Counted from the stretch's first letter, positions 49,289 to 58,141 are shown. The stretch is DNA of 64,000 nt from Brachybacterium phenoliresistens (GCF_000576425.1 NZ_KK069998.1:1-64000), one strand, 5' to 3'. Program-made: numbers and translations. Notes: a model not told the origin generated them from the letters alone.

Positions 49289-49714
49289 ATGCGTGAAGAT
49301 TCGAAGAAGTGCACCTTCGGCCCGGACAGCCAGTTCGCCGACCTCGCCGCCGAGGTCTTCTCCCTGCTCTCGGACGGGACGCGGGTGCGGATCATCCTCG
49401 CCCTGCGCGACGGCGAGCGCTCCGTCAACGACCTCGCCGAGGCGGTCGGGAAGTCCGCCACGACCGTCTCGCAGCACCTGGCGAAGCTGCGCTGGGGGCG
49501 GATCGTCCGGACCCGCCAGGAGGGGACCCGGGTCTTCTACAGCCTGGCGGACGAGCACGCCCGCGAGCTCGTGACGCAGGCCGTCTTCCAGGCGCAGCAC
49601 GCGCTGGACGCCTCCCCCGCTCACCACCGCACGGCCCAGGGCCAGGTCGTGGCCGATGCCCCCGAGGGCCCGGCGGCGGGGTGCCCCGCCGGCGGCCCGG
49701 ACGCCTCGCGATGA
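49289..49714 (+). CDS. ArsR/SmtB family metal-responsive repressor
   Basis: 141-residue winged-helix repressor. ADLAAEVFSLLSDGTRVRIILALRDGERSVNDLAEAVGKSATTVSQHLAKLRWGRIV is the HTH region with the wing RQEGTRVFYSLAD. It resembles the CmtR/KmtR branch, which senses Cd/Pb or Ni/Co, but the metal ligands are not clear: one Cys near residue 8 and one near the C-terminus, and a His-containing tail (SPAHHRTAQGQ). It overlaps the downstream P-type ATPase by four bases, so it most likely represses this operon. An in-frame extension back to 49253 is not supported. Confidence 0.9.
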   Translation: MREDSKKCTFGPDSQFADLAAEVFSLLSDGTRVRIILALRDGERSVNDLAEAVGKSATTVSQHLAKLRWGRIVRTRQEGTRVFYSLADEHARELVTQAVFQAQHALDASPAHHRTAQGQVVADAPEGPAAGCPAGGPDASR

Positions 49715-51579
49715 CCGCCGTCGCCGCCCCGGAGGCCGCCGCACCGCCGCAGCGCGAGAGCCTGTGGCAGCGCATCGACCGCAGGGACCTCGCCCGCACC
49801 CTCGCCGTCGCCGCCTGCGCCCTGCTCGTCGGGCTGGGCCTGACCTGGCCGTGGCCGTCGGTGCCCGTGCTCGCCCTGGCCGGGCTGGTGCTGGGCTGCT
49901 GGCCGATCGCCGCCGAGGCCCTCGGGGACCTGCGCGAGCGGCGCATGAGCATGGAGCTGTCCATGCTCATCGCCATCGTCGCCGCCGCCGCGATCGGCGA
50001 ATGGACCACCGCCCTGCTCATCACGACCTTCGTGCTCGCGGCGGAGATCCTCGAGGACCTCTCCCTGGACCGCGGCCGCGACGCGCTGACGGACCTCATG
50101 TCCTTCCTGCCCGAGCAGGTCCAGGTCCGCGAGGACGGAGGCATCACCACCATCCCCCTGGCGGAGGTCGCCGCCGGCCAGACCGTCGTCGTCTCCCCCG
50201 GAGGCCGCGTCCCCGTGGACGGCACCGTGCTGGCAGGCACCTCCAGCGCGGACCAGTCGCGGATCACCGGCGAGCCGCTGCCGGTGGACATCGGCCCCGG
50301 CGACGCGGTGCATGCGGGCTCGATCAACCAGGTCGGCGCGGTGGAGATCCGGGCCGAGCGCGTCGGGGCGGAGTCCTCCTACGGGCGCATCATCGAGGCC
50401 GTCCGGCGCGCGCAGTCCTCCCAGCCGCCCGTGCAGCGGCTCGCGGACCGCCTCGCCGCGGCGCTGGTGTACCTCGCCCTCGGCGGGGCCGCGATCACCT
50501 ATCTCGTCACCCGCGACCTCACCGCCACGATCTCGGTGGTGGTCGTCGCCGGGGCCTGCGGCATCGCCGCCGGAACCCCCTTGGCGACGCTCGCGGCGAT
50601 CGCCCGGATCGCCCGCGGCGGCGCCTTCGTCAAGGACGGCGCGCATCTGGAGGCGCTGTCGGGGATCGACACCGTCGTCTTCGACAAGACCGGCACCCTC
50701 ACCGGGGGCGAGCCGCAGCTGGTCGGCATCCGCCCGGCCGCGGGCCGGGACGAGCGCGAGCTGCTCGAGCTCGCGGCATCGGCCGAGGCGTACTCCGAGC
50801 ATCCGCTGGCCGCCGCGATCGTCCGCGGGGCGCAGGAGCGCGGGCTGCGTCCCGCGCTCCCGGACTCCTTCACCTACACCCCCGGCCTCGGGGTCACCGC
50901 CGAGCTGGGCGGCCGGACCATCACCGCCGGCTCCACGACGCTGGTTCCCGGCCCGGAGGCGGCCGCGCAGGACGCGGCCGCGACCGCCGTGCACGTGGCC
51001 GTCGACGGCCGCTTCATCGGCAGCCTGCTGCTGTCCGATGCGGTGCGCGCCGGCGCCCCGGAGGCGATCCGCGCACTGCACCGGATGGGCCTGCGGACCA
51101 TGATCGTCACCGGGGACCGCGCCGGGACCGCCCGTCCGGTCGCGGCCCAGCTGGGGATCGACGAGGTCCGCGCGGGCCTCCTGCCGGAGGAGAAGCTCGC
51201 CTGGATCGACGCCGAGAGGGCGGCCGGTCACCGCCTGGCGATGGTCGGCGACGGCGTCAACGACGCTCCCGCCCTGGCACGGGCCGATGTCGGCATCGCC
51301 ATGGGCGACGGCACCCAGATCGCGCAGGACAGCGCCGACGTGGTCCTGGTCAGCTCCGACCTCGACGATCTCGTGGGCACGATGAGGGTCGCGCGGCGCG
51401 CCCGCCGGATCGTGATGGCGAACTTCGCCGGCACCATCGCCGTCGACCTGCTGGGCATGGCGCTGGCGGCGATGGGGCTGCTCAGCCCGGTGCTGGCCGC
51501 CCTCGTGCACGTGGGCAGCGAGACGGCCTTCATCCTGAACTCCGCCCGCCTCATCCCGGGCCGCTCCTCGCGCCGCTGA
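49711..51579 (+). CDS. heavy-metal P1B-type ATPase with non-canonical ion site
   Basis: 622-residue metal exporter. There is no N-terminal HMA metal-binding domain. The actuator loop has ITGEPLPVD (TGE 186-188), the phosphorylated Asp325 is in VVFDKTGTLTGGEP, SEHPLAAAIV is the HP motif, and the hinge is MVGDGVNDAPALARADVGIAMG. The transmembrane ion-binding motif, normally CPC or SPC, reads GACGIAAGTP (281-290). The last helix retains SETAFILNSARL. It is translated from the ArsR stop (ATGA). The metal is unknown; Zn, Cd, Ni or Mn are possible. Confidence 0.9.
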   Translation: MTAVAAPEAAAPPQRESLWQRIDRRDLARTLAVAACALLVGLGLTWPWPSVPVLALAGLVLGCWPIAAEALGDLRERRMSMELSMLIAIVAAAAIGEWTTALLITTFVLAAEILEDLSLDRGRDALTDLMSFLPEQVQVREDGGITTIPLAEVAAGQTVVVSPGGRVPVDGTVLAGTSSADQSRITGEPLPVDIGPGDAVHAGSINQVGAVEIRAERVGAESSYGRIIEAVRRAQSSQPPVQRLADRLAAALVYLALGGAAITYLVTRDLTATISVVVVAGACGIAAGTPLATLAAIARIARGGAFVKDGAHLEALSGIDTVVFDKTGTLTGGEPQLVGIRPAAGRDERELLELAASAEAYSEHPLAAAIVRGAQERGLRPALPDSFTYTPGLGVTAELGGRTITAGSTTLVPGPEAAAQDAAATAVHVAVDGRFIGSLLLSDAVRAGAPEAIRALHRMGLRTMIVTGDRAGTARPVAAQLGIDEVRAGLLPEEKLAWIDAERAAGHRLAMVGDGVNDAPALARADVGIAMGDGTQIAQDSADVVLVSSDLDDLVGTMRVARRARRIVMANFAGTIAVDLLGMALAAMGLLSPVLAALVHVGSETAFILNSARLIPGRSSRR

Positions 51580-51585
51580 CCGCGC

Positions 51586-51656
51586 GGCACCGGCCGCCGA
51601 GGACCGTGGGGCACCGGCGGCCGAGGGCCGTGGGGCATCGGCCGCCGGTCGCGTGG
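51586..51656. repeat. 24-bp tandem repeat, three copies
   Basis: Units at 51586-51609, 51610-51633 and a 23-bp unit at 51634-51656, each starting GGCAYCGG and ending CGTGG, fill the gap after the ATPase stop. Confidence 0.8.
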
Positions 51657-51699
51657 GATCATGCTGGCCCGAGCAGGATCGAGGCGGAGGGCGCGGAGC

Positions 51700-52248
51700 A
51701 TGTGGCTGGAGTACGGGCTGGACGGGGTCGATGCCCTGCGGATCGTCATCTCGACGGTCGCCTTCTACCTGATCATCCTGCTCATCGTGCGGTTCCTGGG
51801 GCAGCGGGCGCTGGCCACCCTGTCCAGCTTCGACCTGGCCGCCATCATCGCCCTGGGCGCGATCATGGGCCGCGCGATCCTCGGTGACTCCCCCACCGCC
51901 GTCGCCGGGGTGCTGAGCCTGGTCACGCTGGTGGCGCTGCAGGCGGTGACCGGCCAGCTGCGCCGCCACGTGCGCGGGGCGTGGCTGGTCAACAGCCCGC
52001 CCGTGATCCTCATGGCCGGTCCGCGCATGATCGCGGCGAACCTGACCCGCGCCCACGTGGTCGAGGACGAGGTGCTCTCCGCCCTGCGCCTGGCCGGGGT
52101 CCGCCACCTCGACGAGGTGGCCTGCGTGACCCTCGAGCCGACGGGACGCATCAGCGTGCTGCGCACCGGGGAGAGCATCGACCCCGCGCTGCTGGCGGGT
52201 GCCGTCGGCCTCGAGCAGATGCCGAAGGGCCTGCTGCGCGACGCGTGA
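51700..52248 (+). CDS. DUF421 (YetF-like) membrane protein
   Basis: 182 residues. Three hydrophobic segments (about 11-33, 38-58, 64-84) are followed by a cytoplasmic DUF421 domain with LVNSPPVILMAGPRMIAANLTRAHVVEDEVLSALRLAGV and VACVTLEPTGRISVL. The TM region contains LLIVRFLGQRALATLSSFDLAAIIALGAIMG, the family hallmark. ATG 51700 has GGAGGG about 9 nt upstream. The family's role is unclear; Bacillus YetF-type proteins are linked to the spore or cell envelope. Confidence 0.88.
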   Translation: MWLEYGLDGVDALRIVISTVAFYLIILLIVRFLGQRALATLSSFDLAAIIALGAIMGRAILGDSPTAVAGVLSLVTLVALQAVTGQLRRHVRGAWLVNSPPVILMAGPRMIAANLTRAHVVEDEVLSALRLAGVRHLDEVACVTLEPTGRISVLRTGESIDPALLAGAVGLEQMPKGLLRDA

Positions 52249-52328
52249 GGACCGCCGCACCCTCCCGGCCCGCCTCCGGCACGGCCGGCCCCGCCTCCCG
52301 CGGCGGCGGGATGCGCTTGGATGGGGAC

Positions 52329-53330
52329 ATGACGAGGCGATACGTGATCATCGGGGCCGGAGCGATCGGCGGGGGCATCGGTGCGCTGCTCGCGCGGCAG
52401 GGAGCGGCGGTGGTGCTCGTCGCGCGCGGGGAGCATCTCGCGCGGATGCGCCGCACCGGCATGCGCCTGCGCACCCCCGAGGTCGACGCGACGGTGCCGG
52501 TCACCGCCGTCGCCGGCCCCGAGGAGATCACCCTCGGCGAGGACGACGTGCTCGTCCTGGCCACCAAGACCCAGCAGGCCGAGGCGGCGCTCGCCGCCTG
52601 GGCCGATGCTCCCGTCGGCGAGCGCACCGCCGGACAGGCGCTGCCGATCCTCACCGCCCTGAACGGCGCCGCCGCCGAGGAGCGGGCGCTGCGCTGGTTC
52701 GCCCGCGTGATCGGCGTGTGCGTGTGGATGCCCGCCGTGCGCCTCCAGCCCGCCGAGGTGATCGTGCGCGGCGCGCCCGTGGGCGGCATCTTCCCCGCCG
52801 CCCGGTATCCGGCGGCGCTGACCACCGACGAGGACCGGTCCCTGATCGCGGGCATCGCCGAGGACTGGGCGCCGGCCGGGCTGCGGGTGCATCCCGTCGA
52901 GGACGTCATGCCGTGGAAGCACCGCAAGCTGCTGGGGAACCTCGGCAACGCGGTGCAGGCGCTGCTGGGCACCGGCGACGGGGACGTCGTCCGCGCCGCG
53001 CGGGAGGAGGCCGCCGGGATCTACGAGGCCGCCGGCATCGTCCTGAACCCGGAGGCGGAGGAGCAGGCGATGCGGGACCTGCTGCAGGTCCGCCCGGTGC
53101 CCGGGGAGCCGGAGGAGATGGGCGGCTCCACCTGGCAGTCCCTGGCCCGCGGCACCGGCGACAGCGAGGTCGACTACCTCAGCGGGGAGATCGCCGCGCT
53201 CGCCCACCGCAACGGGCGCACCGCGCCGGTCAACGCGGGGCTGGCGCGACTGACGCGTCGGGCCGCCCGCACCGGGGCCCGACCGGGTGCGCTGTCCTCC
53301 GCCGAGCTGCGGGCGCAGCTGGGCCTGTGA
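52329..53330 (+). CDS. 2-dehydropantoate 2-reductase family protein
   Basis: NADP-dependent reductase of the ketopantoate reductase/ApbA fold. 333 residues. The N-terminal Rossmann motif is RYVIIGAGAIGGGIGALLARQG, and VLVLATKTQQAEAAL carries the conserved Lys. DVMPWKHRKLLGNLGNAVQALLG contains the second conserved Lys, and EVDYLSGEIAALAHRNGRTAPVN matches the C-terminal helix domain. It may be pantothenate biosynthetic or a paralog of different substrate; panB/panC are not nearby. The start ATG 52329 has TTGGAT 6 nt upstream; an alternative ATG lies at 52311. Confidence 0.85.
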   Translation: MTRRYVIIGAGAIGGGIGALLARQGAAVVLVARGEHLARMRRTGMRLRTPEVDATVPVTAVAGPEEITLGEDDVLVLATKTQQAEAALAAWADAPVGERTAGQALPILTALNGAAAEERALRWFARVIGVCVWMPAVRLQPAEVIVRGAPVGGIFPAARYPAALTTDEDRSLIAGIAEDWAPAGLRVHPVEDVMPWKHRKLLGNLGNAVQALLGTGDGDVVRAAREEAAGIYEAAGIVLNPEAEEQAMRDLLQVRPVPGEPEEMGGSTWQSLARGTGDSEVDYLSGEIAALAHRNGRTAPVNAGLARLTRRAARTGARPGALSSAELRAQLGL

Positions 53331-53433
53331 CCGGGCACCGGCCGAGCGCGGGGCCGCCGCCGCAGCGCTCCCCTGCCCTGAGCGGTCGCCCGGGCGTACC
53401 GTGGGAGGACGCCCGCGTCACCAGGGAGGCGCC

Positions 53434-53643
53434 ATGACCCCCGTCCCGCGCTCCGACTCCTTCTCCTGGGCCTACCGCGCCTGGTTCCGGATCCGTCTGG
53501 TGCTGCTGCACGTCATGGGCCCGGCGACGCTCGACCCCGCGCACGATCCGCGCGCACGGCTGAAGCGGGACTACGCCCGCCGCCGGGCGCTGGACGAGCA
53601 GCGCCGCCGGGAGGCGTTCATCCGGAAGTCCTGGGGGGATTGA
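53434..53643 (+). CDS. small basic protein of unknown function
   Basis: 69 residues with a strong ribosome binding site (AGGGAGG, 4 nt before ATG). The N-terminal half has SFSWAYRAWFRIRLVLLHVMGPATL, a semi-hydrophobic Trp/Arg-rich stretch. The C-terminal half is a charged helix (HDPRARLKRDYARRRALDEQRRREAFIRKSW). I do not recognise the family. It lies alone between the reductase and the RibD-like genes, with TACCGT near 53398 as a possible -10. Confidence 0.6.
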   Translation: MTPVPRSDSFSWAYRAWFRIRLVLLHVMGPATLDPAHDPRARLKRDYARRRALDEQRRREAFIRKSWGD

Positions 53644-53780
53644 GGCCGCTGCCCGCGCCGCCGCGGGCACGGTCCCGCCCTGATCCGGCGAGCCGGGACG
53701 CCGCGGCGCGCGACGAGTAGTCTGGCGCCAGGTCCGCAGCGAGGCGTCCGCTGCGGCAGCACCCGAGCCCGGAGGTCGGC

Positions 53781-54440
53781 ATGCGGATCATCGTCAGCGA
53801 GTTCATGAGCCTGGACGGGATCGTCCAGGCCCCCGGAGGGGCCGACGAGGACCCCAGCGGCGGCTTCGCGCACGGCGGCTGGTCCTTCCCCTACTTCGAC
53901 CCCGAGGTGATGGGGGCGGTGGTCGACTCCTTCGCCGCCTCCCACGAGGTGCTCCTGCAGGGCTCGCGCACCTATCGCGTCTCCGCCGAGGCCTGGCCCG
54001 GGCGCTCCGGCGACCCGTTCAGCGACTGGATCAACGCGGCCCGCAAGTACGTCGTCTCCGACGAGCTGACCGAGCAGGACATCACCTGGCACCCCACCAC
54101 CATCGTGCCCCGGGACCAGCTGGTGGCGACCGTGCAGGAGCTGCGGGCGCAGCCCGGCGGCGGCGTCTACGTCTACGGCAGCCTGACGATCGTGAAGGCC
54201 CTGCTCGCCGAGGGTCTGGTCGACGAGCTTGTCGTGTTCATCGAGCCGATCCTGCTGGGCGGCGGCAAGAGGATGTTCCCCGCCGACGGCGAGGCCCGCC
54301 CGCTCGAGCTGATCTCCGCGCAGACCGCCGCGACCGGTGTCATCGTCGCCCGCTACCGGCCGGCAGGAGCGCCGCCCGGCGGGCCCGCGGAGGATGCCGC
54401 GGGCGAGGGAGCCGGGACCGGGACCGAGGAGCTGTCATGA
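53781..54440 (+). CDS. RibD C-terminal domain / dihydrofolate reductase-like protein
   Basis: 219 residues. The fold is recognised from MRIIVSEFMSLDGIVQAPGG at the start, HEVLLQGSRTYR, and GGGVYVYGSLTIVKALLAEGLVDELVVFIEPILLGGGKRMF in the middle. This is the RibD-C/YwjB group of NADPH-binding reductases, of unknown substrate. The C-terminal 30 residues are Gly/Ala/Glu-rich. GGAGGT precedes ATG, and a possible -10 TAGTCT lies near 53717. It overlaps the next gene by four bases. Confidence 0.88.
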   Translation: MRIIVSEFMSLDGIVQAPGGADEDPSGGFAHGGWSFPYFDPEVMGAVVDSFAASHEVLLQGSRTYRVSAEAWPGRSGDPFSDWINAARKYVVSDELTEQDITWHPTTIVPRDQLVATVQELRAQPGGGVYVYGSLTIVKALLAEGLVDELVVFIEPILLGGGKRMFPADGEARPLELISAQTAATGVIVARYRPAGAPPGGPAEDAAGEGAGTGTEELS

Positions 54441-55309
54441 GCGTCGACGTCTCCACCCGCACCCTCGAGGTGCCCGGCGCCGTGCTCACGTACGACGTGC
54501 GCACCCCGGCCAGCGGCTCCGCCCGCCCGCCGCTGTTCGTCCTCGGCTCGCCGATGGGCGCCTCCGGCTTCGCGCAGCTGGTCTCCCATCTCGAGGACCG
54601 GGTCGTCCTCACCTACGATCCGCGCATGGCCGAGCGCAGCCGGCTCACCGAGGGCGGAGAGGTCAGCATCGCGCGGCACGCGGAGGACCTGCACGCCGTC
54701 GTCGCCGACTCGGGGCTGGGGCCCGTGGACGTATTCGGCTCCAGCGGCGGGGCGATGGTGGCCCTCCCCTGGGCGGTCGACCACCCGGAGGACCTGCGCA
54801 CGCTGGTCGCCCACGAGCCGCCGCTGACCCTGCTGCTCGAGGACGCCGAGATCGCCCAGCAGGCCATGGACGACATCGCCGAGACCTACCGCCGCGAGGG
54901 CTTCGGGCCGGCGATGGCGAAGTTCATCCAGCTGATCATGACCCCCGGCCCTCTGCCCGAGGACTACCGGGAGCGTCCGGCCCCCGATCCTGCCCAGTTC
55001 GGGCTGCCCACCGCGGACGACGGGTCCCGCGACGATCCGCTGCTGGCCCACAACGTGCCGATGACGCCCTACCGGCCCGATGCCTCCCGGCTGCTCGCCA
55101 GCGGCGTGCGGATCGTCCCGGCGATCGGAGAGCAGGGCGAGGGCACGCTGGCGCGGCGCGGCGGGGAGGCCCTGGCGGACCTGCTCGGGGTGGAGCCGGT
55201 GGTCTTCCCCGGGGACCACGGCGGCTTCGCCGCGAGCGACTGGACGCCGCACAACGACCCGGCGACCTTCGCGGCCCGCCTGCGCGAGGTCCTGGACGGC
55301 CCGGCCTGA
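54437..55309 (+). CDS. alpha/beta hydrolase
   Basis: 290 residues, translationally coupled to the RibD-like gene by an ATGA overlap. LFVLGSPMGASGFAQL, LTYDPRMAERS, the nucleophile elbow VFGSSGGAMVAL and the C-terminal VVFPGDHGGFAA with the catalytic His identify the fold. The EPPLTLLLEDAEIAQQAMDDIAETYRREGFGPAM lid resembles hydrolases found with DHFR-like genes. The substrate is unknown. Confidence 0.87.
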   Translation: MSVDVSTRTLEVPGAVLTYDVRTPASGSARPPLFVLGSPMGASGFAQLVSHLEDRVVLTYDPRMAERSRLTEGGEVSIARHAEDLHAVVADSGLGPVDVFGSSGGAMVALPWAVDHPEDLRTLVAHEPPLTLLLEDAEIAQQAMDDIAETYRREGFGPAMAKFIQLIMTPGPLPEDYRERPAPDPAQFGLPTADDGSRDDPLLAHNVPMTPYRPDASRLLASGVRIVPAIGEQGEGTLARRGGEALADLLGVEPVVFPGDHGGFAASDWTPHNDPATFAARLREVLDGPA

Positions 55310-55326
55310 GGCCGGCGACGGCGCGA

Positions 55327-55512
55327 TCAGCGCCGGTCGCGGCGCCGACGGACCGCCCGGACGGCCAGCCCGGCCGCGACCAGGACCAGCAGCACGCCGA
55401 TGCCCTGCAGCCCCGGCGAGTCGTCGGCGCCGCCGGCAAGGACGGCGAGCACTCCGAGGACGACGAGGGCCCCGAGAGCTGCGGGGACGAGGAGGCGGCG
55501 CGGGGAGATCAT
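55327..55512 (-). CDS. small membrane protein
   Basis: 61 residues: basic N-terminus (MISPRRLL), two hydrophobic helices (VPAALGALVVLGVLAVLAGG and LQGIGVLLVLVAAGLAV) and a basic C-terminus (RRRRDRR). It is oriented opposite to its neighbours, with TAGTCA 6 nt before ATG as a possible leaderless promoter. No family is recognised, and the coding status is likely but unproven. Confidence 0.55.
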   Translation of the reverse strand: MISPRRLLVPAALGALVVLGVLAVLAGGADDSPGLQGIGVLLVLVAAGLAVRAVRRRRDRR

Positions 55513-55522
55513 CGGCCATGAC

Positions 55523-55528
55523 TACCAT
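55523..55528 (+). promoter_or_regulatory. -10 hexamer of the phosphotransferase-like gene
   Basis: TACCAT, with AGGAGG before ATG 55564 giving an ordinary leader. It overlaps the minus-strand TAGTCA (55519-55524) of the small membrane gene. Confidence 0.45.
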
Positions 55529-55563
55529 GGCGAGGGCCGCGCATCCCACCAGGAGGCCCCACG

Positions 55564-58065
55564 ATGACCGTGCTGAGACTGTCCGAGATCGACCCCGCGA
55601 GGATCGACGAGGTCGGGGGCAAGGCGGCCGGGCTCGCCGCGCTGATCCGCGCCGGCGAGCGCGTCCCCGAGGGGTTCTGCCTGACCACCGCCGCGTTCGA
55701 CGCCGGGACGATCCCCCGCGCGGAGGTCCTCGCGGCCTATCGCGAGCTGGGCGAGGACGTGGCCGTGGCCGTCCGCTCGAGCGCCACCGCGGAGGATCTG
55801 CCCTGGGCGAGCTTCGCCGGCCAGCAGGACACCCTGCTGGACGTCCGCGGCGAGGACGACCTGCTCGCGGCGATCGAGGCCTGCTGGGAATCCCTGGACT
55901 CCGAGCGCGCGATCGCGTACCGCCGGGCGCAGGGCGTCCGCGCATCCCGGATGGCGGTCGTGGTCCAGCGCATGATCTCCCCGGCGGCCGCCGGCGTGCT
56001 GTTCACCGCGAACCCGGTCACAGGCTGCCGCACCGAGATGGTCGTCGACGCCGCCCCGGGGCTGGGCACCGCCGTCGTCGACGGCGCGGTGGACACCGAC
56101 CATTACGTGATGCCGGCCCCCGGTCGGGGCGCCGTCGATCCCGCGGCGGGTGACCCGGCCCCGCCCCGCGGCTGCCTCGCGCCGGGGCAGCTCGAGCTGC
56201 TGCGCGCCGCCGGCGAGCGCGTGCAGGACGCCCTCGGCTCGCCGCAGGACATCGAGTTCGCCGTCGACGGTGACGGCGCCCTGTGGCTGCTGCAGTCCCG
56301 CGCCATCACCAGCCTCTTCCCCCTCCCCGAGGATCCGGAGGACCTGCCGCGGGTCTACATGGAGGCGGGCCACATGCAGGGGATGCTGCGGCCGTTCACG
56401 CCGATGGGCCGCTCCGCGATGCAGAGGATCACCCACCAGTGGTTCGAGGCGTTCGGCGCCCGCGCCCGGGCCGAGGGCCCCGCGATGGTGGCCTTCATCG
56501 GCGGCCGGATGTACCTGGACCTGACCGCGTTCGTGCGCAGCGCGCGGATGCGCCGGAGCCTGCCGCGGACGCTCGAGCTGTACGGTCCCCGCGTCCGACG
56601 CGGGATGCAGCAGGTGTGCGAGGACCCGCGCTTCGCGCCCCGCCGCGGCGGGAGGCTCCCGCTGGCCACGGCGGCGACGGTGGCGCTGCGCATGGGGCCG
56701 CCGATGCTGCGCGGCATCGCCGCGTCCCTGCGGCACCCGGATCGGGAGCGCGAGCGCAGCCTCGCTCTCATCGACGTGGTCCGCACCGCCTGTGCTCCGG
56801 ACTCCGCGCCGAGGACTCCGCGAGAGCGTCTGGAGACCGCCGAGGCCGTCCACCGGGCGATGCTGGCGGGCCCGATGATGGACTCGCTGAACCCGCTGTG
56901 GACGGCCATGATGTGCCAGCAGCTGGCCACGGCGCTGCTGCGCGGCATCGCCGAGGAGTCCGAGGTGATGGCGGTGATGCGCGGGGCGCCGCACAACATC
57001 ACCACCCGGATGGACCTGGAGCTGTGGTCCCTGGCCGACGGCGCCCGCGAGCATGAGGAGCTCCTCACCACGACGCCCACCGAGGAGCTCGTCCGGATGC
57101 ACCGCGACGGGACCCTCCCGGAGATCGGGCTGGACGCCTTCCTGGACCGGTACGGGCATCGCGCCGCCGCCGAGATCGACATCGGCGTGCCCCGCTGGGA
57201 GGACGATCCGGGCCCGATCTTCGACGCGATCGCCGGCTACCTCCAGCTCACCGACCTCGAGCAGGCCCCGGACCGCCGTTTCGCCCGCGCGGCCGCCGAG
57301 GCCGAGGCGCAGCTCGCGCAGCTGGTCGAGCGGGCCGCCGCGCGCAGCCCGCTGCGGGCGCGGGCCGTCGGCTTCCTGCTGCGCCGCGCACGGATGCTCA
57401 TCGGCCTGCGGGAGCTGCCGAAGTTCCTGTGGCTGATGCCGCTGCGGCGGATGCGGCGCGAGCTGCTGGCCATCGGCGAGGAGCTCGCGGCCGGCGGCAT
57501 CCTGGAGACGGCCGAGGACATCCTGTTCCTCGAGCTCGACGAGGTCGCCGCGGTGCTCGGCCCGCCCCCGGCACCGGCCGGGCCCGCAGCAGATGCCGAC
57601 CCCCGCGCGCTGGTGGCGCAGCGCCGCACGGCGCATGCCCGGGAGATGCGACGCCGCCATGTCCCCGTCCTGCTGCTCTCGGACGGCACGGACGTCGAGG
57701 CCACCCTGCCGGCCCTCGAGACCCCCGGTGCGATCACGGGCATGAGCGCGGCGCCCGGCAGCGCCACCGGGCCGGCGCGGATCGTCACCGATCCTGCGGG
57801 CGCCCGGATCGCGCCGGGCGAGATCCTCGTCGCCCCGACGACCGATCCCGGCTGGACCCCGCTGTTCATGACCGCCGCCGGCCTGGTCACCGAGACCGGC
57901 TCGCCGATGGCCCACGGGCCGACGGTCGCGCGCGAGTACGGCATCCCCGCGGTGATCTGCGTCCCGGACGCCACCGTGCGGATCCGCTCCGGCCAGATCA
58001 TCACCGTCGACGGCGCCGCCGGGACCGTCCGCATCCACGACGAGGACGCCGAGACCGGTCGCTGA
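55564..58065 (+). CDS. PEP/pyruvate-binding protein resembling rifampin phosphotransferase
   Basis: 833 residues, with the three-part architecture of RPH and PEP synthases. An N-terminal ATP-grasp domain has GGKAAGLAALIRAG, VAVRSSATAEDLPWASFAGQQDT and GDGALWLLQSRAIT. A helical middle domain (about 260-700) follows. The swivelling His domain has TGSPMAHGPTVAREYGIPAVICV with candidate His784. Lm-type RPHs are about 867 residues, so the size fits rifamycin phosphorylation, but other PEP-synthase-like uses are possible. AGGAGG precedes ATG. No rifamycin-associated element was seen upstream. Confidence 0.75.
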   Translation: MTVLRLSEIDPARIDEVGGKAAGLAALIRAGERVPEGFCLTTAAFDAGTIPRAEVLAAYRELGEDVAVAVRSSATAEDLPWASFAGQQDTLLDVRGEDDLLAAIEACWESLDSERAIAYRRAQGVRASRMAVVVQRMISPAAAGVLFTANPVTGCRTEMVVDAAPGLGTAVVDGAVDTDHYVMPAPGRGAVDPAAGDPAPPRGCLAPGQLELLRAAGERVQDALGSPQDIEFAVDGDGALWLLQSRAITSLFPLPEDPEDLPRVYMEAGHMQGMLRPFTPMGRSAMQRITHQWFEAFGARARAEGPAMVAFIGGRMYLDLTAFVRSARMRRSLPRTLELYGPRVRRGMQQVCEDPRFAPRRGGRLPLATAATVALRMGPPMLRGIAASLRHPDRERERSLALIDVVRTACAPDSAPRTPRERLETAEAVHRAMLAGPMMDSLNPLWTAMMCQQLATALLRGIAEESEVMAVMRGAPHNITTRMDLELWSLADGAREHEELLTTTPTEELVRMHRDGTLPEIGLDAFLDRYGHRAAAEIDIGVPRWEDDPGPIFDAIAGYLQLTDLEQAPDRRFARAAAEAEAQLAQLVERAAARSPLRARAVGFLLRRARMLIGLRELPKFLWLMPLRRMRRELLAIGEELAAGGILETAEDILFLELDEVAAVLGPPPAPAGPAADADPRALVAQRRTAHAREMRRRHVPVLLLSDGTDVEATLPALETPGAITGMSAAPGSATGPARIVTDPAGARIAPGEILVAPTTDPGWTPLFMTAAGLVTETGSPMAHGPTVAREYGIPAVICVPDATVRIRSGQIITVDGAAGTVRIHDEDAETGR

Positions 58066-58141
58066 GCAGGGCGCATCCCGGCCGCGAGAGGTCGACCGCG
58101 ACCCCCGGGCGGCCGGCTCGCGATCTCTTCGCGAGAACTCC

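Noticed and set aside
55440..55563. Rifamycin-associated element upstream of the RPH-like gene
   Set aside because: No inverted repeat of the RAE type could be found.
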